64,000 bases of DNA. Source: Amaranthus tricolor (lineage: Eukaryota > Streptophyta > Magnoliopsida > Caryophyllales > Amaranthaceae). Below are positions 12,001 through 22,242 of this stretch, one piece after another. Positions within the stretch are counted from its first letter, which is position 1; every line of letters starts with the position of its first letter. Location of the stretch: assembly GCF_026212465.1 (NCBI RefSeq), contig NC_080053.1, positions 17,692,735-17,756,734 on the forward strand, given 5' to 3'. The notes under the pieces were generated by a model, which saw nothing but the letters and a program-made list of their open reading frames with translations, did no database searches and was not told the origin of the DNA. Made by a program: the position numbers and the translations under genes.

Positions 12001-15000
12001 AATGCTTTAGCCTCACCAACCTTCCCATTTTGCACATAAGCACACAATATGCCATTCCATGATATAGAATTCTTATTTGGCCTCCCATCAAACAGTTTTC
12101 TGGCTTGATCAACAAACCCACCTTGGGCATACACTGCTAGCATAGTAGCATTGTATTCCAAGAAAACAAGTCTCTAACAAGCATTTTCTCAAATATTTGG
12201 TGTGCATCCTGAAATTTATCATTTGTCAAGTACTCAGAAGTCATAGCGTTCCAAGATACAACAGTTCCATGCAGCATGAAATTGAACACATAGAGGGCTG
12301 ATTCACATTGGCCTCTTCTCATGTAATAGTATGCATTCAGAAACCACACCACCAAAAAATAGTAATTTCAGCCAAAATATACCTTGAAAGAGAAAAAAAA
12401 AAAAAGAGGAAATAGCATAATAGGTATACTTGGATCCAAATAGTAGTCATCCAGAAAATTTTTACGTGTAATGGTATATGCTCGGACTCCTTTGGGATTC
12501 CCCAACTCAGCATCACGGGTGACGTGACATATCGTCGCCCTTCAAAGTTCAAACTACAACTACAACATATGCTAAACAAGTTCAAACAGGTGACCTCTTT
12601 GAATACAACTCTCATAAATAGCAGATTCAGTTTCAAATGAAATGGGTTCAACCTCCCAAAAATGGCGAAAATAAGACAGGATGCGGGATGGGTAAAAAGT
12701 TTCCGAAATTTGAAATGTATACTCGGACTCTTGGTTAAGGATGAATTTTCTCAAACAAGAGAAGGAAGGAGAAATAATAGAAAGTGATGGAGAAAAAGTT
12801 TCCGAAATTTGAAATGTATACTCGGACTCTTGGTTAAGGATGAACTTTCACAAACAAGAGAAGGAAGGAGAAATAATAGAAAGTTTAGGAGAATATGGAA
12901 GAAGGGGAGTTGCAGGAGGTTGTCTTCAAAAAGTAAGAAAAACAAAAGGGGGTCATTTAACTCTCAAAGCCAAGAAAAACAAGAGTATGCTTGGCCTACT
13001 CTTTGACCCCAAATTACTTGATTTCCTTTTTGCTGATCCTATTTTCAAGTAAACAATATACTTATATGAAGCTTTCGAAGTGGTCAGTTGAGTGGTATAC
13101 TCGGACCTGCTTGAGTGCAACTTTCAAAAATGGCCAAGAGGAACGAAAAGGAGGCGAGAAAGGAGGTGAATGGGAGATGTGGGAGAGTAAAGTTGAATTT
13201 TCATGGCTTGAAAATGGAAGGTATGCTCGGCCTATGTGGTACAGCTATATTCAAAAGAAAAGGAGAGACGAAAAATCAGAAAAAGCAAAAGTAAGGAAAA
13301 AAGGGGAAGGGGGGCACATTTTCAAGAAAAAACAAGAGTAGAGAAGGAGGGCATGATGATAAAGGAAAGAAGGAGGAAGTAAGAAAAGGGAGGGGGAAGG
13401 TCACGTGATATCAAGGGGCAAGTATTGATATATCATGAAGAGGGAGATAGGGGGGCATGTAACTTTGAAAATCAATGAGCATGAATATGTATGCTCGGCC
13501 TTCCTTTTGTTGGTGTTCCAAATTTTTATTTTTCTTTTTTCTTTTTCCTCTTTTTGTAAACCTATCTATAAGTGGTTCATCTTTATTTTAGTCTTTTTGC
13601 CCTCCCTATTTTCCATACTTTTCTAAAACTCTCATATCCAAAATCATTTATTTCATTTATTTGGGGCTTATTAGCCTAGGTAAGTCCCCATAATTAATTG
13701 AGTCTTAATTTCTTGGGGCTCATTAGCGTAAGAACATACCCAATGTTATATTTCATCTGGAATAGCCAAGATATTAAAAAGTCATTACAAGTCATAGTCA
13801 GGTTGGTGTGCTTCGTTAGAAATTTTCCAAAAGCCCCTTATCGTCAAGATTCCGCACACAGTCCGCCAATTATCGTTCGACATTAACGCCCTGTGTGCGT
13901 GGGGCTAATGTTTTGGGTCTAAGGCCTTAATATTACTTGGGCCTTATATATGGTCAAGCCCAAGTCAAACATAGTCAATAAAATAGTCAAGCCCAATTCC
14001 GGATTACGTATCGATCTTTTTTGTGATTTATCGGTCCGAAAAGCAGATACGGTCAGTTTCAACATCAGTTGGAAGCAAACGACTATAAATACTCACAAAA
14101 TGTCCTAATGAAGGGAGTTTTTCTCCCATATTCTCTCTAAGTAATTCCATTGTCACATTTCATATTCAACCTCGTACTGACTTAAGCATCGCAAGGGCTT
14201 TCCCGGGTGCCGCCTCCGGGTAAGTAACCTTTGTTCATTTTGTAGGTTCATTCGAAGATCTTCAACCACATTCGACCATCTTCAATCACATTCAACCTCA
14301 AGTAATTGGATTGAGCTACCTTATACTTCGACACGTGGATGTTTCTACTTGGAGTTACAACATAAATTACCCTTCCCGCATTTAATACAAATTGTAACTA
14401 AGTTTCACCCGATTAAACATCACCAATTCGAGTTCATACCACCAAAGGAGGATGTAGCCAAATATGGGTGAACCTCTAAATCTCATGTGTCTCTATTGGT
14501 TTCGCTATTTAATTGTTTCTTTATTTATCGCAATATTGCTTGAATTTCATGTGCTTACAAACAAGAAAGCACTAGATTTTGATTATTGCATCTGCAAAGT
14601 TGTTAAATTGGCAACCACAATTTGTCGATAGATGGTTTTAAATTCTTTCTCTTAGCTACTTGAAAGATTGATTTTTATATGGGGTTAATTTCTTTCCTTG
14701 GTCACTTACCAAACAACCCTGTAGTATATGAGCTAACTTCTGTTCACATACCTGCGGGCTACATGGGCAATCCGCTTCCTTCTGGGAACTTGTTTTGCAA
14801 TTGTTCTTTTATGGTTTCTTGTTGTGGGTTCTCTTGAAAAAAGACTCGTTTCCCTTTACCAACAAATAGATGATGTGAAATTAATTTTAATAATTTCATC
14901 CCTTTTACCTTTTCATGCCATTCTTTCTGAGGATTCATTTGTATTTTATTTATTTATATGTATTTATTTATTTTTATTTATTTATATGTATTTTATTTAT

Positions 15001-16246
15001 TTATATATTTTTGACTACTGAGGTTTTTTCTGAGATTCATTTGTGCATCTTTCTCGAGCTGAGAGATTCTTTTGATGTACTCTCCTTTGTATATATGAGT
15101 TGCTGCCTTCCTTCTCTCCCCGGACCCTGATCAAAGTTCTTATGAGTGGGATATGCCATTCTTTCAAAATTGTGCTTTCATATATGTGATTGGTTCAGTT
15201 ATAAATTTAGATCAAATGTACCCTAGTACCAGTCTGAAGTCTCCAATTTTCAATTGTTTTCTGATAAACTCTTGTTGCTTTTAGTGTGAATATAGGGTCA
15301 AAAGACTCCGTAAAGAGGATCAAGTTTTCAGGAATATCAGAAATCGATGTAAAGCTCAGGATAATTGGGACAAGGTTCGGTTCTATTCACATTTGTTGGC
15401 AATTTGTGGTTAATCTTCCATTTTTTAATAAAATTGAATTCTGATGGATTATTCTGTTTGACGTTTTGTCCAGCTAAGAAAATACGTGATGTATACATGG
15501 GGTCCTAAATCATTACTTGAAGAAAATTATAACATTGGCAGTGATGTATGCTGTAGTTGTGGCAGGGGTTCCATGACTAGACACGGTGAATCCTTGCACA
15601 AAAGGAGTCGTCGGGAAAGTAGTTTGCGTGCTATTAGTTTTGACAAGAAAGTTAACTCAACTAAGGGCACAGTAAGTCTCTAAATGATGATCTTTTATAT
15701 CCTTTGGTGGCTGTCCGTTACATTTCTACTGCGTGCGTACATATTTTGATTGCTATGGAAAAACTAAATATCTTCTCTTTGCTATATAATAACCAAAGAA
15801 TCCTCAACCCGTCTTATTTATTTGATCAGGCGGAAAAACCTTCGTCAGTGGCTGCAAAAAGCTTAAAAGAAGACAATATTCCACCTCCACCATTCTTACC
15901 CGGTAAGTAATTTCTTGTAATTGTTTTGTTCCTAAATTCATCAAGCGGGCAATTTTTTTGTGAGTTATGACTTATACGGATAAAACATGTTGATAAAAGA
16001 CATAAAGACTACACGTGACTTTTGATTCTAGTCTGTAAAAAGTGTAGTGTTTTTTACTCATTCACAATGTTGGCTGTAGCAGAATCGAATGGAAGTTCCA
16101 CAATTGATATGTCTGATATTCAAAAGAGCCTTCGAAATCTATACGAATACAACGTGATGCTAAGAGATAAACTGGTTGATACTCAGTCCACGCTTCGTGC
16201 TTTGACAGCCAAGAATCCATCTTTGGCGTCAGAAAACCAAACGTGA
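22..16246 (+). CDS. Two-pass plant membrane glycoprotein of unknown function (3' part, 7 exons)
   Basis: Exons read by eye: 22-113, 260-960, 2480-2550, 15285-15374, 15474-15671, 15830-15902, and 16083-16246 with stop TGA. Phases agree at every junction and give 462 residues. The 5' end lies outside the window. Transmembrane helix 1 (SIASWILFIGLFAALLYQII) spans exons 1-2. About 235 residues follow with N-glycosylation sequons (NIT, NYS, NTT, NLT, NGT) and paired cysteines, so this part is probably lumenal or extracellular. Exon 3 encodes helix 2 (GGLYCISIGIFFYLLVQ). The tail after it is basic (CEYRVKRLRKED), then Ser/Arg-rich, with a PPPP stretch and a C-terminal possible coiled coil (LRNLYEYNVMLRDKL). 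I recognise the pattern as a conserved plant family without known function. The last exon could instead start at 16032, which is also in frame. The 12.7 kb intron before exon 4 is the oddity. Confidence 0.8.
961..2479 (+). other. Intron 2 of the membrane-protein gene, with short tandem duplications
   Basis: Non-coding, AT-rich intron with donor GTAAGT at 961 and acceptor CTGCAG ending at 2479. It holds two local duplications: a 25 bp unit at 1441-1465 repeated at 1481-1505, and a similar-sized unit at about 2227 repeated at about 2295. No other structure was recognised. Confidence 0.7.
3829..4327 (+). repeat. 5' LTR of the LARD-like element
   Basis: 499 bp, TG...CA. It contains a TATAAATA box at 4004-4011. 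It pairs with 13909-14407. Confidence 0.8.
4004..4011 (+). promoter_or_regulatory. TATA box in LARD 5' LTR
   Basis: TATAAATA at the position expected for the LTR promoter. The same box occurs in the 3' LTR at 14084-14091. Confidence 0.55.
4328..6007 (+). other. Left internal region of LARD, mostly non-coding
   Basis: Leader, short gag-like frame (4393-4542, then broken), and degenerate sequence without recognisable domains. The motif TTGGGGCT recurs at about 5158, 5342 and 5480. Confidence 0.5.
6013..6536 (+). repeat. 5' LTR of Copia-1
   Basis: 524 bp, with TATAAATA at 6268-6275. It lacks one of the direct GC-rich motifs (GCGGGGCGCG) seen in the 3' LTR. Confidence 0.92.
6268..6275 (+). promoter_or_regulatory. 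TATA box of Copia-1 5' LTR
   Basis: TATAAATA in the LTR, conserved at 11206-11213 in the 3' copy. Confidence 0.6.
6538..6551 (+). other. Primer-binding site of Copia-1
   Basis: TTGGCATCAAGAGC lies 1-2 bp after the LTR. It resembles the usual Copia site complementary to initiator methionine tRNA. Confidence 0.7.
6591..10646 (+). pseudogene. Copia-1 gag-pol, disrupted
   Basis: The gag start ATG is at 6591. Domains in order: gag; zinc knuckle CYYCKEPGHFWANC; protease WVLDSGCSFHM; integrase with a GAG-pre-integrase region (WHMRLGHMGEKGM) and DNGLEF; RT with LLLYVDDML; and RNase H with YSDSDYAADVD and STTEAEYMAL. Four lesions break it: an in-frame TAA at 6987-6989, an in-frame TAG at 8217-8219, a frameshift near 8580, and a second frameshift near 9875. 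Outside these, domain order and lengths are typical, which fits the young LTRs. It could move only with help from another copy. Confidence 0.9.
10921..10930 (+). other. Polypurine tract of Copia-1
   Basis: AAGGTGGATA lies directly before the 3' LTR, the usual plus-strand priming site position. Confidence 0.6.
10932..11476 (+). repeat. 3' LTR of Copia-1
   Basis: 545 bp. It holds two close copies of GCGGGGCGCG where the 5' LTR has one; the difference is 19 bp. Confidence 0.92.
11910..12355 (-). pseudogene. Captured PPR-gene fragment inside LARD
   Basis: The minus strand reads about four pentatricopeptide repeats in two frames joined near 12150. Diagnostic pieces are FSWNTML, DQARKLFDGRPNKNSISWN, AYVQNGKVGEAKALF and TVVSWNAMTSEYLTNDKFQDAHQIF. 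The VSWN/ISWN pattern is that of PLS-class plant PPR proteins, which act in organelle RNA editing or processing. The fragment has no start, no C-terminal domain and a frameshift, and lies antisense to the LTR element. I infer that the element picked up a piece of a host gene. Confidence 0.7.
12694..12891 (+). repeat. 99 bp tandem duplication with TATACTCGGAC motif
   Basis: A block starting AAAAAGTTTCCGAAATTTG at 12694 repeats at 12793 with few changes, and each copy includes TATACTCGGACTCTTGG. Confidence 0.8.
13909..14407 (+). repeat. 3' LTR of the LARD-like element
   Basis: 499 bp, the same length as the left LTR, with about 25 differences from it. Confidence 0.8.
14943..15016 (+). repeat. 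Degenerate (ATTT)n simple repeat
   Basis: A stretch of TTTA/ATTT units in the intron, giving Ile/Tyr/Leu-rich spurious frames. Confidence 0.8.
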
Positions 16247-17266
16247 TATCAATTTTTGATGGGTCTGTGGCAGAAGTTAACGATGTCTCTAGTAGCACGG
16301 AGCAGCTCTAATCGTGTTGTTCAAACGCTTCTGGTTATCAAGAAGAACTTCATGGTGCTGTTTTGAAGTCCCAAGGACAGCTGATTATGTCGTTAATCAT
16401 GTGGATTTGTATATGTGAATATTCAATATCGTGTGCAGTCCTATACTTTTAAGTTCATTGTTTGTCGGCATTGCTGAATACAAGCTTGGAAGCTGCGATG
16501 TTCATTTGGCGTGATTCTGAGATTCCAGTGCTTTCTGCCAAGAATGTTTTTGTATGATCATCATTTGTTTATATTGAGAGATACACAATGGAAACAGGAT
16601 ACATATCAGTGTTATTTGGGGAGCAGTAATGCGCCTCGCTATATAATTACAAGGTTAGAGTTGCGTATTTTTGAATTTCTCAATTTCCGCATAGACAAAA
16701 GCTATTCACGGACGTTGAGGTAACAAAATGTTGTTTCTTTGTCCAAAACATAGAAAGCAAATGAAAAATATGCTATTTATTGAACTTTAGATTTAAGATG
16801 TATTCAAATCGAATATACTTCAATCATTTGGATTTTGGTGTATGTGTAGTTTTCCTACATGAATTTAAAATGCTAAATGCTATTTTTTTTCCAAAGAATT
16901 AGCCATAATTTTCTTTTTAAGTTTGTCTTGGGGTGACTAGGGATAAGTATGGTTCTTAGACCCTTAGGGTCTATATCTGAACCTACTCTAATTTAAAGGT
17001 CTAGATCTACCTATTTTTAGAATCTATTGGTCTGGGTTGGATCTGGGTCATGACTTTAAAGTTTGAGTCTGCACTTTTGAGATTTAGATTCAATTCAGAT
17101 TCTACCATGAACCCTTTTACATCTATTGTTTTAAAAGAATTAGAAAAATTCCATTTGGTGACTCGGAGTTTTTGGCTTTTTTAGAAATGTTTTTTAAATT
17201 CGTGTGGTGGCTTTGAGCTTTTAAGTTTTTCAAGTGGTAGACCAAATATTACATTTTTGGTTAAAT
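16247..17266 (+). other. 3' UTR and downstream region of the membrane-protein gene
   Basis: The sequence just after the TGA stop is probably 3' UTR. AT-rich DNA follows to the PIF/Harbinger insertion. No gene was seen. The GGTCTG/GGTCTA-rich stretch at 16930-17110 could be a worn MITE, but no termini were found. Confidence 0.4.
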
Positions 17267-17626
17267 TAAGGGTCCGTTTGGTTCAGTGAGCAGGAATGGA
17301 ATGGTATGGAACCCCATACCAGGATGGTATGGATTCAGAGCTCCATACCAGACTAAAACTGTTTGGTTCAATCCTGTAATAGATATTGAATCCATTGACA
17401 CTGTTTGGTTCAATTATGGAATGGATTCTCTGTCCAGTTTGTATATAGATACATACATACATATTATGTTGCAAATAGATAATTACCACTAATTAAAAAA
17501 TACTAGTTCAATACATTTTCACTCAAAATGGTGTCAATACATCTCCACACAAAAAGATTCCAATATATGTTTTTGACAACCAACACAAAGTCTACATAAT
17601 TTTATAAGTTAAGCATTTTCATTACA

Positions 17627-18691
17627 TCACTTATCCAAGTTAGGATGAATGAGGTTGTTTATAAACTCTTTCTTCCACTCATCATCCGAGCATTGGTAAA
17701 AGAGTGAGAGTTCACTTGGATTGGAGGCCAACCTCTTGGAAGCTTCCATCATTTCAAATCTTGTCAATCCTTCTATGCGAAGCAATTCACTAACCAAATT
17801 TTTTTTTTATTTTCCTCAACTTCTTCACGAGCCATGATAGCTTGCTCATGTAGTTGTGTAGTAGAGAAGGCACTTGCAATGGTAGAGATGTGCTTGTTCA
17901 TCTCATTCATATGATTTGAAAAGCTAGAAGACATATTGTTAAAAGAAGAAGTTAAGTCCACAACCTCTGGCTTCTTCCTTTTCCTTGCTAGTTCATTTGG
18001 AGCCTTTTCCTTTTTGCCTTTCTTTGAAGAAGGTTCACTTGGAGTTGATTGTTTTGACTGGTTGACGGACTCATTATCATCAAATTCATCGTCTTCATCA
18101 CTACCACCCTTATCTAGTTCAATGGTCTCTTTCTCTTGATTCTCAACAGCTTCGACAAAAGTCTCAGATTGCACTCCAGTAGCTCGATCGGCACCAAAGA
18201 TAATTGACAGTTGATCATAAAAAGGAAAAGGAACATTCCATAATCCTTGAGCATTTTTGTGTTGCTGAAATTAAAAAAAGATACGTCATTTACAATATGT
18301 TATAATTTCTAACAAATAGTAAACAAGTCACCTTACAAAATTCTTCATAAGATTGCCTTTCACAAACAATCATATTCTTTTCATTATCCCAAGAAAAACC
18401 AGAAGTGCGAAACATTTCAGTTAGCACATTATATTTATCCTTAAACCATTTGATTTTTGATTCAATATGGGGAATAGCTTTCAACCCACACCCGGGAAAC
18501 TTCTCATTCAATTTCTCCTCTAACTTATTCTTGAAACCACCTTTGAAACTCCCATCAGCTTTCCATGAAGGATCGGCACTCATCTCCAACAAACCATTAA
18601 TCAAACACTCTTCCTCAGATTTATTCCATGATCGCTTGTTTTTCCCTCTTCCACTTTGAACAGATTGACCAACATTCATCCTATACAACAA
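17627..18691 (-). pseudogene. PIF/Harbinger Myb-like accessory gene (ORF1), single frameshift
   Basis: Exon 1 runs 18691-18332; an intron with GT-AG ends follows, and exon 2 starts at 18264. The N-terminal part (RSWNKSEEECLINGLLEM, then WFKDKYNVL) is the Myb/SANT-like DNA-binding domain found in plant PIF ORF1 proteins. In PIF/Harbinger elements this protein helps import the transposase and bind element ends. A Lys-rich segment (KKGKKEKAPNELARKRKK) looks like a nuclear signal. The frame breaks at a run of ten T at about 17799-17808; a one-base shift reopens it to a stop at 17627-17629, the expected C-terminal region. This may be a true mutation or a homopolymer sequencing error. Confidence 0.8.
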
Positions 18692-18853
18692 TGATGTATT
18701 AAAAAAAAGATTACGAAATAAGGCTATTTTCTTATTTGCAAGATAAATTAAGTAATCCGATTACACCATAAAAAAGTATGTCAACACCATAAAATTCGAT
18801 TACATCATAAAAAGGAAAACTCAAACATAAATCCAAATAAACTAAAGAAACAT

Positions 18854-20083
18854 TTATGTTTGGCTACTATGCCTAAGTCTCCAATTATTAAACATAGTTT
18901 GTGCTAAGTTATTCCGATAAGCAGTCCAAGCATCCGTAGTAGCTATTTGAGTAATCAAATCAACTTCATCATCTAGGCCATCATCATCACTTTCGCCTTC
19001 TTCATTATCGGAATCCCAATACATTGTGTAATTTGTTGGCATATGTTTTCGAATAAGATTGTGTAATAGTACACATGCTTGAACTATACGCCCATGAGTA
19101 CGTATTGGAAAGAAGGATGGGGTCCTAAGAATACCCCACCTTCCTTTTAATAGTCCAAAACATCTCTCAATAACATTCCTTGCCTTAGAATGTTTCATGT
19201 TGAAGTACTCTTCCGCACTAATTGGTTGTCGGTTCCCCCACTCTTTAAGGTGATATCGATGACCTCTATATGGTGCTAAAAATCCTTCACAATTCGTGTA
19301 TCCTGCATCTACCAAATAGTAGGAACCTTGACATATGGAAAAAAAAAATAGGTCATGACATTGCTTATTGGACTCCGCAATATAAAATCTACCAAAAAGT
19401 ATGATTACCTTGCGGCACTTTTAAACCATTAGGCCTAGTAATAGCATCTCGAAGGACACGACCATCATGAGCGGATCCTTCCCAACCAGGTTGAACATAT
19501 ATAAACTCCAAATTAGGGTTACATACACCTAACACATTCATAGCAATAGAACCTTTCCTTGTTCGATATCTTGCTCTATCCTCACTTGGCACATGAACAC
19601 TAATATGAGTGCCATCTAAGGCTCCTAAACAATTCTACAAAAAAAAGTTAAGAGGGATAAGTTTTACAATACACAAAGTGGGTAGATTTTTAAATAATAT
19701 AGATGAAATTATGTTATTACCTTAAAATATTTCCATCTATCCACTTCACAATCTTCTGTTATAGGTGTCGGCTCTTTTAGCAAGTGTGTATGTAGTTTTA
19801 ACACGGCAAGAAGACATCGGTGGAAGTTTCTACTAACACTTTCTCCACTTCGAAAGAAATGACTTCCAATTGTCCTATTTTTCAAATGATGTGCCAACAT
19901 GTACAAGAACATAGCTACAATTTCCTCCAAAGACATATTTCGAGTGCCATCTAAACCACCGACATCTCGGACCATCTCACAAAGGAGATAAAAGGTTTTT
20001 CTATTCACACGAAGTTCACTTTTGCAGACTATATCACTATCCTTGATTAGTGCATCCAAGTGCTTTTGTCTAAGGTGTTTCAT
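18854..20083 (-). CDS. PIF/Harbinger DDE transposase
   Basis: Three exons (20083-19721, 19634-19409, 19326-18854) with GT-AG introns and consistent phases give 353 residues, normal for the family. It is the nuclease that cuts and pastes the element. The catalytic triad is visible: D in [12 protein letters not shown] in [11 protein letters not shown], and E in [16 protein letters not shown]. The N-terminal helix-turn-helix-like region ([19 protein letters not shown]) and the [17 protein letters not shown] segment match plant PIF proteins. No stop or frameshift was seen. An in-frame stop lies upstream of the chosen ATG. Its partner gene lies 163 bp downstream on the same strand. Confidence 0.9.
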
Positions 20084-21188
20084 CTCACTTTTGCTATAAC
20101 GTGGTCGTTCAATTTAATAAACAATTACACCCATCATATACATCACCAAGTACATGAGTGTGACGACATTGTTAACAACCATGAGAAGTACAAGTAATTC
20201 AATTTGTCTCTTCTTCCTTCTTCTTACTATGGCTAATTGAGATGGAATCATTTCTGTGAATGTATATATGCATCATCAAATTAATCTAGCAATCATTACT
20301 ATGGCTAATTCACATTGTTAATAAAATGAGCATTTGCATTAATCCAATACAAACTGAGCATTAATCCAATACAAACTGTGTAAACCCAACTGAACAATTT
20401 CCAGTATATCCAATATAAAGTAAACAATACAAACTGAACAATACAAACTGAGCATTTGCATCATCAACAATTTCCAGTTTCCAAAGCCAAATTTCCAATA
20501 CAGTACATCAATTTCCAATACTAAAGCCAAAAACCTCAAATAAACCTCCAATACAATACATCAATTTCCAAAGACCCAATTTCCAATTTCCATGAAATCA
20601 ATCCAAAAACCACAAATAAACCAAGCAATCAAACATCCATGAAATCCAGTACAAAGCAAAACAGAAAGACGAAGTGAATTAATCCATGAAATCGAAGTTC
20701 TCAAAGTTGCAGATCTGAAAAAAATTGCAGAAGGAAGACGAAGTGAAATAAAAAAGCAATCTCCAATACACTTGAGTCTCACTAAACAAAGATTGTTTAA
20801 CAATTAAAAAGGGAATCAAAAGCAGAAAGAAAAAAAAAGGTACATACTTTGGAAGATTGAGTTTCAGCGAACGGAGGAAGAAGAGAGTACGGAGGAAGAT
20901 TGAAGAGCAGGAGCAGGAGCAGGAAGATCCAAAAGATTGAAGGAGAATCAGAGAAGAACTCGTGGAGATGAAGATTGAAGAGCAGCAAAGATTAGGAATT
21001 AGGGTTTGTATATGGGAGGAATGGATATTGAAACTTTAGGGGTTAGGAGGGTATGGGATATTGGGGAAAATAAGGGTATGGGAACCCTTTTGGTATGAGA
21101 ACCCAATGTAAAATTAGACAACCAAACATTGGAATGGGTTCTCATACCATTCCATACCCATTCCAATAACCAACCAAACACACCCTAA

Positions 21189-21918
21189 GTACTTATTTTG
21201 ACTAGATATCGAAACATATGGCCATTACAGTGCTAATGATGTTTGTTTTTTTGAAAAAATATCATTATGTTTGGTAAAAATAACGTAAAGTTAACAAAAA
21301 AATTATTATTTTGTCCACGTGCAAATGTTGGAAAGCTTGCTTATCGGAATCGGGCATGTAATATATCATTGGAGAGCTCTTGAACTCTAGTTTCTAATGC
21401 CGCAAACCTTGCACGTGTGTCAAATTTCAGCACAAGCAAACTTTAAACGATCGTCGTTTCTCGCTAGGTTATCGAATAGGGCATATAACATTTCATTTGA
21501 AAGATATTGAAGTGTAGTTTCTAATGCCATAAATATTTTTAGTGTGATTTTTTTATTAAAAGTTATGGCCAAAAGAGTGACATGTACCAAATTTCACCAC
21601 AAACGATTTTTTTTAATTAATAATAGTTATCGATGCAATCATTTTGGTGATTATTTTCATTTTCCATAGTGTTTCGACATTGAATTTTAGTTCAAAGAAA
21701 CTTTTTAGAGAGAAGTTAGAGAAATCAAGTTATAATGGAATTTTAATATATAAAGAGTGGCGACGCAATGAAGTTTGAGTGTGAATACGACTGAAAAAAA
21801 CTTCCAGTTCGTTTGGTTTCCGGTAATAAATAATTACAAAATAATGAAATGTTACTGTAAACCTCTTGACAATATTTGTAGTCATGTTTTTTTATCATGT
21901 AAAATTTTCAATTACGAT
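21189..21918 (+). other. Intergenic DNA with a shared imperfect repeat
   Basis: No gene was seen. It contains two tandem, diverged copies (about 21350 and 21475) of a motif including TCATTGGAGAGCTCTTGAA and CTAGTTTCTAATGCCG. A related copy lies in the LARD at about 11790. Confidence 0.5.
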
Positions 21919-22242
21919 TAGGGGTGCCTAAAAATATGCAATTTGATCCGATTTGAAATATCCGGTATCTGATTTTAAAAATCAGATAATATATTATTTT
22001 TGAAAATCAAATAAATCGGATTAGGATCATAACATTGGCAAAACCGGATACTCCAAATATCCGAATTTTCATTTTTATTATTTATTTAAAAAATAAATTT
22101 TATTAAGTTTAGGTAATTGAATTTATTAATATATACAATTATCAACTATAACTAAACTGCATAAAATATTTTATCGTTAATTAATTTAGACCTTTGAAAA
22201 TCCAACCATACCCTCAAAATGTTTTATTTTCAAAGTTTCATA

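Larger units (their letters stand above)
11482..13908 (+). other. Right internal region of LARD
   Basis: No retroelement proteins were seen. It holds a captured PPR fragment on the minus strand, a 99 bp tandem duplication, a recurring TATRCTCGG motif, and purine-rich stretches. It ends in a G-rich sequence (GTGGGGCTAA) before the 3' LTR. Confidence 0.5.
3829..14407 (+). mobile_element. LARD-like (Ty3-type leader) LTR element, host of nested Copia
   Basis: Two 499 bp direct repeats, both beginning TGTTTTGGG and ending AAGTTTCA, bound the element. I count about 25 differences between them (about 5%). Just inside the left LTR is TTTGGTGCCGTATGTGGGGA, which resembles the leader of plant Ty3/Tat-type elements. 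A short MPPKR... reading frame at 4393-4542 may be a gag relic. No protease, integrase or RT is visible in the remaining 5 kb, so the element looks non-autonomous (LARD class). A Copia element sits inside it at 6013-11476. A 5 bp target duplication was not found: the flanks are aatag and cccga. Confidence 0.7.
2551..15284 (+). other. 12.7 kb intron loaded with nested retrotransposons
   Basis: The donor is GTATGT at 2551 and the acceptor TTTTAG ends at 15284. Exon 3 ends ...FFYLLVQ and exon 4 begins CEYRVKRLRKED, both in phase 0, so the reading continues with no missing exon. The LTR elements at 3829-14407 account for 10.6 kb; without them the intron would be about 2.2 kb. From 2551 to 3828 and from 14408 to 15284 the DNA is AT-rich and non-coding. 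Confidence 0.75.
17270..21185 (-). mobile_element. PIF/Harbinger DNA transposon, 3.9 kb
   Basis: Terminal inverted repeats are GGGTCCGTTTGGTT at the left and the complement of AACCAACCAAACACACCC at the right. The target duplication TAA flanks both ends (17267-17269 and 21186-21188), the 3 bp TWA site typical of this superfamily. Inside are two minus-strand genes: a DDE transposase (18854-20083) and a Myb/trihelix-like protein (17627-18691). The subterminal DNA repeats GGAATGG/TATGGAA. From 20100 to 21160 there is only non-coding leader DNA. Confidence 0.93.

Noticed and set aside
14725..14813. Candidate exon reading VYELTSVHIPAGYMGNPLPSG
   Set aside because: It fits the phase of the 960 donor, but the exon at 2480-2550 fits the same phase, encodes the expected second transmembrane helix (GGLYCISIGIFFYLLVQ) and has a much better donor.
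14824..15130. Ile/Tyr/Phe-rich reading frames
   Set aside because: Products of the (ATTT)n simple repeat in the intron.
16930..17110. GGTCTG-rich stretch as a hAT MITE
   Set aside because: No inverted termini or duplication could be found.
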